64,000 nucleotides of DNA from Gorsachius magnificus (lineage: Eukaryota > Chordata > Aves > Pelecaniformes > Ardeidae): contig CM067082.1 of assembly GCA_034008185.1 (NCBI GenBank), positions 122,513,988-122,577,987 of the forward strand, in the 5' to 3' direction. A model generated the notes under the pieces. It made no database searches and was not told the origin of the DNA. It saw only the letters and a program-made list of their open reading frames with translations. Of this stretch, positions 1 through 19,200 are shown piece by piece (positions within the stretch are counted from its first letter, which is position 1; each line of letters starts with the position of its first letter). The position numbers were made by a program, and so were the translations under genes.

Positions 1-2835
1 TCCCAACAAGCCTCTTTTAGAAATGGCAGATTTATTAAAGCCAAAGACAATGTCCTTTCTAGTAGCCTTACTTTCTGGATCTGAAATTTTGGTCAGAATA
101 ATGCTGGGGAGGGGAGATGTGGATGTATCTTTTAAATGGAGATGCCAAGTTATAAGTTTGAAGAAAAATATGTTGATTAAATCCTTATATACTTTAGGTG
201 TGCATGAACTTACCAATGTAGTTTTATTGGAGGCCATTTTTATTGCAGACTTGCAGAGCTTTTACTAGAAAAATGCATGACAATTAAAAGGAAGTTTACA
301 TTACTCAAAGAAAGGCATCCCAATACAAGCATGGTCCTTGTTCCAACCCCCATGTATTCACTGCATATAACATTTCTAATATGGATTAAATCCAGAACAG
401 AAAGTAGGTTACTACTTTGTTCGGCATAACCCAGTAACGCACCATTATGCTAGCCAGGATAAATTATACTGACAAAGTGGTATACAGGGTTGAAAAAAGG
501 TTTTTCCCAAGGCCTTCTAAGGCACAGAGGTGTTTCTAGGGAAAAGGGGGAGGACCATCAGGGATGCTTATTTCCTTAAACCCAATAGAACAGGAGTTCA
601 GATCCTAGCAGTTAATCAAGATATACCTAGGTATATTAACTGCGAATCTGGCAGGGAGCAGCTACATATCTGCGGTGTAATAGTGAGTCACCCATTACTC
701 TTACTTTGTAGTAAATGCTTATAAACAGCAAATATTTATCTTAATGCAACTCTAACGTTGCCTTCCGATTCTCAAGTTTTCAAGAGTTAAGGTCCTAGAG
801 CAACAATAACTCAGCTAAGCTGTGCATACTATGTATTTAACCTACCCAAATGATGTTGAACACAATCCATCCCCTTTTCCATGTCATTTCTCATACCAGC
901 CACCTCCTTAGGCATGTATTTTCCCCGCCCCACTGCAAACTATAGAACTGTTAGAATTCCCCATATGCCTGGGCAAGGCAAAAGTCCTTCAAGGCCAGAA
1001 AACCTGCTGGACTCAGCAATCGCGCCCAATTCTCCCCTGACAACGGGAGGGGGATTTTGGCAGTCCCATAGGCGGTGGGGTAGGTGAGGTGGGAGGAGGG
1101 CAGGGACGAGGACCCCAGCGCAGAGGGGCTTATCTTGTCCCCGTTTGAACGGCCAGGAGGAAGGGGGAAAAGAATCAACAGCAGCAATAACAAAACCCCC
1201 TGCCGCCCCCGGCAGAAAATAAAGGCAGCCCCGCGGAGGCCTGCTGGGGGAGGCTGCGCCTCGGGCCTGTGGTGGGCGCACGCGAGGCCGGCGGGGACGC
1301 CCCAGGGCAGGCCCGCCGCCCCACAGCGAGGGCCGGAGGAGGGGGCCCGCAGCTCCCGCGGGCAGCCGCCGCCACCCAGCGGGCCCCGTGCGCCGCGCCC
1401 CCGCCGCCAGGGCCCCTTCCACGCCGCCGCCCCCACCCCGCCACGTTTCCCCCGGGCCCGGCACACGCCGCCCGCCGCCCGCCGCCTCCCGGAGCGGGGA
1501 TGCCCGGCCGCGGAGGCCGTCCCTCGGCGGTGGCGGGCTGGCTTTGTCTCCCGAGTGCGCCCGCCGCCGCGCGGGTGCCACTGCCCCCGCCCCCCGGCGC
1601 AGCCCTCCTGCCCCGCGGCAAAGCCCGCTCGCTCGGGGGCCCTCCTCCCCTCGGGCCGGGGGCCGCCAGGCAAGCGCCGGGGCCGCGGCCCCCCGGCTGC
1701 CCTGCTCCGCCCGTTACCCCCCGCCGCCAAGGAAGCGGCGGCATATTGACGGTGGAGTGGAGTGGGGGGGGGGAAGGCGGGCGGGCTGAGCCCCGCATCT
1801 CCCCGCGGCGGCCCGCAGGCGAGGCCCGCGCCGCGGGGCGCAGAGGGAAGGGGAGTCGGGGGGGGGGGGGGAAGGAGGCGGCTGGAGCGAGAGAAAGAGG
1901 GAGAGAGAGAAGGATACAGACTTCAATGGTGCCCAGCCGCTCGGGTCTCCCGCCTCCTCCTCGCTCTCGCCCTGCGCGCACTGAGCAGCGGCGGCAACAG
2001 CGACATCCGAGGGGGGCTGAGGCGGGGGGTGGGGGCGGGGAGGAGGGGGTGGGGAGCGGCTGGGCGGCGGCGCGGCGCGGCGCAGGGCGGGCGCGGCGGC
2101 TGGCGGGGCTGGGCTGGCCGAGCACTGCGCGCCGGCGGCTGACGGGGCAGAGCGCACGACGCCGCCTACGCGCGAGCTGCAACCTCCTACCGTCGTCGCC
2201 GCCAGCACAGGAGGGGGGCCAAGACGTCTCTCCAACGGGGGGCTAGCGCAGGACCGCGTCAGGCGTCCAAAAGAAGGAAGATGCCTCGCGGCGACAGAGA
2301 AAGCGACTGGGTGAGCCGGGGGCGGCGGGCGGGGGAAGGGGCCCGCGGCGCCCGGTAACTGCAGCCGCCATGATGGCCGCCGCCATGAGGGCGCGTTGGG
2401 CCGGAGCGGACGCCGCCCGCCGCCGAGCGAGGCCCCCAGTCGTTGCGGGAGGGCGGCCCCGGCGAGCCCCGGGAGCGGGGAGGGCGGGCGAGGAGCGCCG
2501 GGGTGGCTTTGAAGCTCGTCGCGGCGTGGCCGAGGGGGGCGTTTGGAGCGCGGCCATTTCCCGCGTTGCGGCGGGGAGGCCTAGTCCTTAGCGAGGGCGC
2601 CCGGGGGGGGGGGGGGGGCTCGGAAAACACGGCGGGGGAGCTTGAAAGGTCTTTTGTCAGTGGGGAAAGGGATCTGAGCCGGCTGGGGGTGCTTCGCCCC
2701 GGGTGTGGAGCCGCGGGTGGATCCGCGCTGGCTTTCCCCGGGAGCTGGGGTGGGGGGGGGAGGGAGAAGAGGGGGCGGGAAGAAAGGAGCAAGCTCTAGC
2801 GCCATTTCCCTGGTGCGCGGGGCGGCAGCACTCAC
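1..2835 (-). other. CBX3: Probable CBX3 first intron (partial)
   Basis: CBX3 (HP1-gamma) lies head-to-head with HNRNPA2B1 in amniotes, so the sequence left of the CpG island should be the 5' part of CBX3 on the minus strand. I looked on the minus strand for the first CBX3 coding exon and the chromodomain exons and found none here. The sequence from 1 to about 950 is ordinary, AT-rich and without recognisable repeats. The call rests on synteny plus the donor at 2835. The long open frames between 940 and 2800 on both strands are artefacts of GC-rich DNA. Confidence 0.5.
2281..2310 (+). CDS. Candidate alternative first exon of HNRNPA2B1
   Basis: An ATG with a purine at -3 opens ten codons (reading MPRGDRESDW), directly followed by the splice donor GTGAGC at 2311. 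The exon would end in phase 0, the same phase as the normal exon 1 (Met-Glu), so splicing to the acceptor at 7902 would give an in-frame protein with a different N-terminus. I know of no such isoform in mammals. In a GC-rich island a short ATG-to-donor frame can arise by chance. Confidence 0.2.
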
Positions 2836-2869
2836 CCTTTGTCGCGGTGCGCGGGGCCGCTGAAGAGAA

Positions 2870-2911
2870 AAAGGGAGGGAGGGAGGGGAGGGGAGGAAGG
2901 AAGGAAGGAAG
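2870..2911 (+). repeat. Purine-rich (GGGA)/(GGAA) microsatellite
   Basis: A run of GGGA units passes into GGAA units within the CpG island. On the minus strand it is a polypyrimidine tract just upstream of the candidate CBX3 donor. Confidence 0.8.
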
Positions 2912-3030
2912 AACAGAGCGCCGGAGCGGGCGGCGCGCCCGATGTCGGCGTTGCGGGGTAGAGCGGAGCAGGCTGCGGCGCAGTCCGCCTCCCTCCGCTG
3001 GCCCCCGGGCCCCCGCGATGTGTCGGCGCT

Positions 3031-3040
3031 GGCGCCAAAA
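3031..3040 (-). promoter_or_regulatory. E2F-like site
   Basis: The minus strand reads TTTTGGCGCC, matching the E2F consensus TTTSSCGC. It lies inside the candidate CBX3 promoter or first exon. A single motif match in GC-rich DNA is weak evidence. Confidence 0.3.
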
Positions 3041-3259
3041 CCTGGGTAGTTCTCGCTTCCTCCTGCCCGGGGGGGGGGGGCGGACGGGACGGGGCCAGGC
3101 CGCCAACTACGGGGGCAGATTTCGGGGGTGCGCGCTTCGCTCCGCTCTCCGGCCGCTCCCTGCCAGTGCCACAGGTGGCCGCGGGGGGGGGGGGGAGAAT
3201 ATGAGGCTGCCTTCGGCTAATTATAACCCCTCGCTTGGAGGCTTGAGCCTTCGGGGCCG

Positions 3260-3484
3260 TTCGGCAATTTCCGGGGGAAAAAAAAAAAAAAAGCGACACG
3301 GTGCCAGTCGTGATCGGGGCCGTTTCGGCTTCGCTCGGGCACGTATAGCGAGTCTCTTCCGTTGTCGGAAATTGCCGAGCGGGCTGGGTAGTCGATGGCT
3401 GCTGCGTCTTTTTTCTCCGGAAATTGCCGAGCAGGTTCCGAGCGCGCCCCTCGTCTGCTTCGGCAAATTCCGGAAATTGCCGAA
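3260..3484. repeat. Phased palindromic motif array (GGAAATTGCCGA)
   Basis: The motif CGGAAATTGCCGA occurs on the plus strand at 3366-3378, 3418-3430 and 3471-3483, spaced 52 and 53 bp, and inverted at 3261-3273, 105 bp (two periods) before the first. The last copy forms one arm of a 26-bp near-perfect palindrome at 3459-3484 with only one mismatched base pair. A related TCGGGGCCGTTCGG stretch occurs at 3251 and about 3314. The array sits between the CBX3 and HNRNPA2B1 promoters. It matches no repeat family I know. Confidence 0.7.
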
Positions 3485-3614
3485 GCGAGTCGAATAGGCT
3501 TCCATTGCTGTTTCGGCTTTTTCCGGCGGCTGTCGAAGCGGATAAGCTCGACGACGACGGCTCCTTCGGCTCATTTCGGAGACAGCCATTACTAACGGAG
3601 TTGATGACTCTTTA

Positions 3615-3869
3615 TTACGTGATAAAAACACGCAGGGGCGTTATACAGAACTGCCGCCCCTCTGGAGATATTTAAGCTCCAGATTCGAGCTTTTTTTTAA
3701 AAAAAAAAAAAAACCTAAAACCTCGGAAGCGAGCCCGGGCTGGAGAAGGAGGGCGCTAGCACTACGTGGAGCTGAATTTCAAATTACGTAACAGTTAAGG
3801 CAGCCATTACTGACCAGTTGTACGGTACTCTCAAGCAGGAATACGTAAACCATGAAGAATATGGTACGT
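3615..3869. promoter_or_regulatory. Cluster of TACGT (CRE / PAR-bZIP-like) motifs
   Basis: Five TACGT cores occur within about 255 bp (3616, 3763, 3785, 3842 and 3865). They include a perfect TTACGTAA palindrome at 3784-3791, the consensus for PAR-bZIP/NFIL3 factors, and TTACGTGA at 3615-3622. The cluster is 350-600 bp upstream of the HNRNPA2B1 start codon. Factor assignment is inference from motif shape. Confidence 0.4.
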
Positions 3870-3899
3870 GGAAAGGGAAAAAGCAGAGTTTGCTTTTCA

Positions 3900-4225
3900 G
3901 GAGGGTGGCACGCTTGGTTACGCGTACGGAGTGAATTTCTCCGGGTCTGGGCGTGTTGCGAGTGGGGCTGAGCCCCTTGCTCAGGGCAGGTCTGGGTGCC
4001 GCTGCTGGCTGCGGGTCGGTGCGCCGCGGGCGGGGAGCTGGATGTCTCTCCGCAGAGGGAGCGTTAGCGGGGAGGAAGGTTCTGGAAGCGGCGGTTGGGG
4101 CTGGTGCGCAGCCGAGAGAGGAGGCGGAAGCTGCGGTAGCCGTGCATGGCGGGCGGCGAGTTCTTAAATCACATACCCGTTAGCTGAGTTGCCGTTAAGG
4201 TGGCGCTGGAGGGGAACGCACGGCT
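3900..4225 (+). promoter_or_regulatory. HNRNPA2B1: HNRNPA2B1 core promoter and 5'UTR
   Basis: GC-rich, TATA-less sequence immediately upstream of the start codon at 4226. It contains a YY1-like ATGGCGG at about 4146. The exact transcription start cannot be read from sequence. The sequence just before the ATG (CGGCT) has a purine (G) at -3 and G at +4, an adequate Kozak context. Confidence 0.55.
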
Positions 4226-13796
<9,571 letters not shown>

Positions 13797-14460
13797 GTTT
13801 CTGCAAGCATGCCATGGGTAAGTATGTTTTTAAGTGTTAAAATTGCAGTGATTCTTGAGAGTAGCTGCAGGAGTTAAAAGCTTTTTAGGATCATATTATC
13901 TTTCCTTTAAAAAATGGTTAGATGAATAATTTCATAACCTATTTTTTTACTCTTTACTTCTGTTGAAACAGGCTTCACTGTATAAATAGGAGAGGATGAG
14001 AGCCCAGAGGTAACAGAACAGCTTCAGGTTATCGAAATAACAATGTTAAGGAAACACTTATCTCAGTCATGCATAAATATGCAGTGATATGGCAGAAGAC
14101 ACCAGAGCAGATGCAGAGAGCCATTTTGTGAATGGATTTGGATTATTTAATAACATTACCTTACTGTGGAGGAAGGATTGTAAAAATGCCTTTGAGACAG
14201 TTTCTTAGCTTTTTAATTGTTGTTTCTTTCTAGTGGTCTTTGTAAGTGTAGAAGCATTCCTTTGATAATGTTAAATTTGTAAGTTTCAGGTGACATGTGA
14301 AACCTTTTTTAAGATTTTCCTCAAAGTTTTGAAAAGCTATTAGCCAGGATCATGGTGTAATAAGACATAACGTTTTCCTTTTAAAAATTTAAGTGCGTGT
14401 GTAGAGTTAAGAAGCTGTTGTACATTTATGATTTAATAAAATAATTCTAAAGGAAATATT
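13797..14460 (+). other. HNRNPA2B1: HNRNPA2B1 3'UTR with intron
   Basis: The 3'UTR consists of 13797-13817, an intron 13818-13971 (GTAAGT ... AAACAG), and 13972 to about 14460. The exon starting GCTTCACTGTATAAATAGG is, as I remember it, almost identical to the mammalian 3'UTR over several hundred bases, which is striking for untranslated sequence. The junction lies only 21 bases past the stop, too close to trigger classical NMD by itself. Alternative splicing in this UTR is reported to autoregulate the human gene. Confidence 0.85.
14435..14440 (+). terminator. HNRNPA2B1: HNRNPA2B1 proximal polyA signal
   Basis: AATAAA in the context GATTTAATAAAATAATTC, at the end of the conserved 3'UTR block. 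Cleavage is expected about 15-30 bases downstream. Confidence 0.8.
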
Positions 14461-17400
14461 GTGTAATTTTAGATTTTTTTTTTAATATTGTAAAATAAGG
14501 CAAGGAGTGGGTAGTATAAGGTCCCACAAATAATATAAAGCTATTGTTGTACATGTAAAATTAAATGCTGGTCAGAAAAAAGTATGTTGTCTGTAAATGA
14601 TCAGGTTTAAAATACCTAGATAACTTAAGGGATATCTCTGCAAGGAGAAACACCTTTTTAGATCTTTTAGATGCTGCTTCTTCAATGGCAAGGAAAGGAA
14701 ATATCCCCAGCGAGGTACTCTTCCAGGGACACAGGTCTAGTACAAGAGAACTCTTGAAAACGTCACTAAATTCAGCCAGTCTTAAAAAGCTGCGCTGTAT
14801 TTCTGCAAAGCTTTAACTACAGTAGTTTATAAGGATGCCAACGAAGGCTGAGGGTGTAGAGCAAACTAGTTCTAAGCTTCAGTTAAACTTCTTTAGGTAA
14901 GATCTTATTTACTTTTCCTTTCTTAATGTTCCAAAACCGAGAAAAACTAATATTGTTTGACAGTATTCTTTCAGTATAGTGATTATCGTTACGTAGTTTA
15001 ACATAGCAATGAATTGAGTTAAAAATTACCAATTGAAATTTGTGAATCCTGTTTTCTTGTATTATTAAATTTTTTTACAAACAAATTTTTGTTAATTTCA
15101 GCTACTTAACATATTTTTTTCCTACTGGAATCTAGCTATGATATGAACCCTGGACAAGCATAGACTGCTGCCACTGTACACTGCTACAGTTGAACAAATG
15201 AGACCTGCAAGTGTCCATTAGTAAAGCTTTGCAAGGGTTCCATCCCTGGTGTTGGTAGTTAAAATGGTAGGTCACAAGTTAATTAAATCATACAACTTTA
15301 ATTTTTGCATCCTGCAACATTTTATTTTTTCTTGGGAGTCTGTGCATTACGGTGGTTGCAAGGTAATGCAATGAAGGTAGTTCTGTGCTGTTGAAAATGA
15401 ACTATGTTGTTATGTGTCTTGTCTGCTGTAATCTATTTTATATAACACGTTTCATCCTGAAGGTTCCCAAGTAACTCTAGACTGTTTACGTGTAAGGAAA
15501 AAAATTGCACCACAGAATACATCTGCCTCTGTGAAGGAATGTGTCGTCCATTCTTTTAACAACTGCATAAGCAGTTCTTTAGGAGGGGAAGTGAAAACTT
15601 CAAATGAAACTGCAGGTGGTATTTCATAAGTGTAGAATGTAATTATGTAAATTGGAATTGGCTAGAACGTTGAGGTTTCCACCATTTTTTATAGTTCTTG
15701 CAGCTAATAAACCTTAGTGCCAAATTCAGTCAGCCTTACTCACCGCATTGAATGTTTGCACCTCAAATTAATAGAAATTCATTAAGTAATGAGTTACTCA
15801 GAGTAAGGGTGGCATACTCTACTAGATTTGGTTTTTAAATAAAAATCAACAAAACCCACAAAAAAAGGCAACCAAAAAAATGCCCTCATTTCAAAGTTCC
15901 ACTGCCATTAAAAGGCTACCCACTGAAGAACGTGGACTCAGCTAACAAAAGTCCTGTTCCTTTTTGTGTTAGACACACCAGTGAACTGCTTATACTTCTT
16001 TTTTTTAAAAAATGGCTGAAGTTCCCCTATTGGTAATTTGGTTTAGACATATGTGATAAACATCTTCAGATACACTTTTTTTTTCTTTGGCAGGAAGGTG
16101 CCATGCTGCAGGTAACTAATGAAGAAGTGGTCAACCACAGAAACGCTTCAAGAAATAAGAAATTCTGTATCATCACAAAATAGTTGTTTTTGCTGCCTTC
16201 ATTAAAAATCTAGAGGTTAAATGAATACTGATAAAACATCACAATTAGTACAGCTCCCTGTAATGCTGGGTTTTTTAAATTATAGTAATAATGTCTTGTA
16301 AACCTTTCGAATAAAATTCAGATTCGTTAGGAGAAACAAATCACTAATGTTAAAATAGCAAACATTCTGTGAGTAGAAAGTTTAACTACGTATTTTTATA
16401 ACTTTGATAGCTTTAAAATAAAGTATTTTTTATACCAAAGTAGTTCTAGTGTAATGCTTAATAAAACTTAGTGTGTGTCTAACATTAAATAATGTTTATG
16501 TGCAGCTTTTAGACCCTTTCATGATTTGAAACACTCCATTTTGAGGTGGATTTAAAACAAAGTCAACTTGGCAAATGTATTCACAGAACTTGTATCTCTG
16601 ACCACAGGCATCTGTTCTCTGTTGGGAGAAACAGTGCTGCAAATTAAATACGCTCATCTTTTTGCTGTTGGACACAACTGCTTTAAGTAGCTTTTTGGCT
16701 GTGTTTTATATCACGTTATAAAAATATACCTCCTCCTTTCCTGTTAATGAAACTAACCACTTGAGACAGTCTGTCAAAATGTGATAGGACAATAGCTTCA
16801 TCCTTTCCACCTGTAAGGAGCTTCTAGCATCAAGGGAGAAATACTGAATGCAATGTAGAGTTCCTGCTGTACCAGAACTGTGTTACTGATAGCTGCATCT
16901 TTCGGGGAGGAGGGGGGACAAACAAACAAAAAAAAACCAACCCAAACTCCCAATTGTGAGCTTGGGAAAGCTTCAGCTGGGAAGGTACTTGAGGGGAGGT
17001 TTCTTCACTCTGTACTGTTTTAACCTGTTACTGATGTACATTGTTTATTCTAAACTTGAAATTTACATGCTTAGCTGTGGCAGAATCATGTCTTAACCTT
17101 CATACAATTCAAAATACTATTTAAGGATTCACATGTGACTACTTCTGTGTTTTACAAGTTGAACTTTCAAATATTTGTACAGGTAACAGCTGCAATGGAG
17201 GCACAAAGCGAAGACGCACAAAATATGCTTTACTATTTTCTTTCCAGCAGAATGAGTTGACCAGTTGATAAGGGATTTATTTGCCTTCCTTCCTGGAGCT
17301 TAGACTTAGTTAATGGAAGTTTTTTCTTTACAGTTGCCAAGTCCATGTTCCTGTGACCAAAAAAAACACCAAACCACTTTAAAGGGGAATAATAATTCTG

Positions 17401-19200
17401 TCTGTTTGAGATATTTACACTTTTTCGGTAGTTTTGCAACAAGGTTTTATATTTAAATGTTCTGTTTTCCATAATGAGGATGTTTTAATTCTGATTTACT
17501 GGCGATGGGGGAAGGGAGTGTACAGGGGACAGCAGTATGCAAAAACTAAGTTACTGGATATTTAAAGTCTTAAAAGGTTGGAGTATTTGGGTAAGCTTTC
17601 TGTGGTCTTGCTGTTGAATTTCATGACTTTCCTTCTTGGTATGTTTTTAAGAATTCAGGCAAGTGACACAGTGTTTACTGGTGGATTCAGTGAGATGAGT
17701 CACCATTTTGAGTCAACCTGACGCTGAAAGCTAGCGACTTTGAATAAAAACAACAGTGTGTGGTCAATTACTGGTCCTCAATTTGCAGACAATGTGTACT
17801 TCTCTCTTACTTCCCAAGAAACTTGGTTCTCGTCACTCTACAGAGGCTGTTTTCAAAGCAAGGGTAACATTGCCGGTCAGTGTGTTTCGGTGTACTAAGA
17901 ACTGAGGATCAGGTTGTCAGTACTAGGCCCAGCTTGCCCCCGGCAAACACTTTCTGCAGCAACTGAGGGAAGAATGTGAAAGACAACATAACTCCTTGGT
18001 AACCGGTATGGGAGCAAAAAAACCTCAACCCCAAATAACTACAGCGTTTATAAAGTGATGGTGAAGAGAGGTCAGTGCTCGGGTCTGGCCCCTCAGCCTT
18101 TGTGTTCTCTGCGTTACTGACATTGAAAGGTGAATTGTACTCACTTGTATTGCTTGTGCTTCAGGTGGTGAAAAGTGTTGAGGAACATGTGAGCAATTGC
18201 TCTTAACACATCGTAAAGGGAGCAGGACTTGAACTGTGCTGCGTGGGGAAGAAGAGTGCATTCTTTTAGTTTTATGATGAACGTACACGTTACCTTGGGG
18301 TGAAATCATACTGCTTATGGGGAAGAAAAAAACCCAAAAACATAGATCTGAATTTTTGAAAGAGCTGTCAGCCGAGTTTGTTTTGGCAGCTTGACCGCAC
18401 CTGTGAAAGGATTTGCTGAGAGCATACTGAAGCAGTATGTTCCCCGTAGCTTTAGCGTTCCATTCCCAAAGCGGAGTGTGTGATGCAAGTGGAATCCTGT
18501 AGCAGCGCTGTTAGGTTTTTTTGGGTTTTTTTTCTCCGAAGGGAGATGCCCGCTTCTCACCTCGTCTACAGAGCCACGCGGGTAGGCGCGCGTAGCGTGA
18601 TAGGGCGTGCCTGGGCAATGCCCACCCGTTTTGCGAGAAGCCGTGTGGTCCCTTTTAACCACCATGTTTTGGCCTCGCAGCCTTGTGTTGATTTGCGTTG
18701 CTAGAAGCTACTCCAGTCAATGTAAGCAGGAACTGGTTTATTTATCAAAACTGAACAGTGCTTCGACTCCAAACAGCTGCTTGACTTGCCCAGTCCACTG
18801 CTATGCGTGTACTAGGTCAACAGCATTTGGGGACCGCGTGGTTTCCAGACTAGCTTCTGGGACCTCCTGTCCTGCTTCCCTGTGTGAACAAGCTGGCTGT
18901 GTGGGCAAGTCCTAGGAAACTGCTGTTTCCCCCCCCGCCCAAGTCCTTGCTAGCACGTGATTTCCCCCCTACCCCCTTGCTTTCTCTTCCTTGGCCGGCC
19001 TGCTCTTTCTCAGTCTGTTTTTAGGCATTCTTGTCTGAAAATCAGTGGCTGATGCATTTAATGGCATTCTAGTCCCTGTGTAGCAGGTACCATGTTGCAG
19101 TGCTTCTACCAGGTATGCTGTGGTAATAAGGCAGCACATGGCTACATGTGTTGTCTCTTTGGTTTATTTAATAAATGGTTTTTCACTAAACCTGGTGGCG
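14461..19200 (+). other. Downstream region / possible extended 3'UTR
   Basis: AT-rich sequence without recognisable coding exons. Further plus-strand AATAAA signals at 15706, 16417 and 19170 could end longer HNRNPA2B1 transcripts. An acceptor-like TTTCTTTGGCAG ends at 16094. RNA data would be needed to decide between extended UTR and intergenic DNA. Confidence 0.4.

Larger units (their letters stand above)
2836..3100 (-). other. CBX3: Candidate CBX3 non-coding first exon
   Basis: On the minus strand the sequence ends in AAAGG followed by GTGAGTG, a strong splice donor, with the intron starting at 2835. The exon would be 5'UTR only; its right edge (transcription start) is not visible and 3100 is a guess. 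An E2F-like TTTTGGCGCC lies at 3031-3040 on the same strand. This suits a housekeeping first exon, but other weaker donors exist in the island. Confidence 0.35.

Noticed and set aside
940..2835. Long open frames of 120-335 codons on both strands
   Set aside because: All lie in extreme GC-rich DNA where stop codons are rare. They overlap in several frames, are Pro/Arg/Gly/Ala-rich and show no domain.
1..2835. CBX3 coding exons
   Set aside because: No chromodomain or N-terminal sequence is found on the minus strand; only intron and leader can be in the window.
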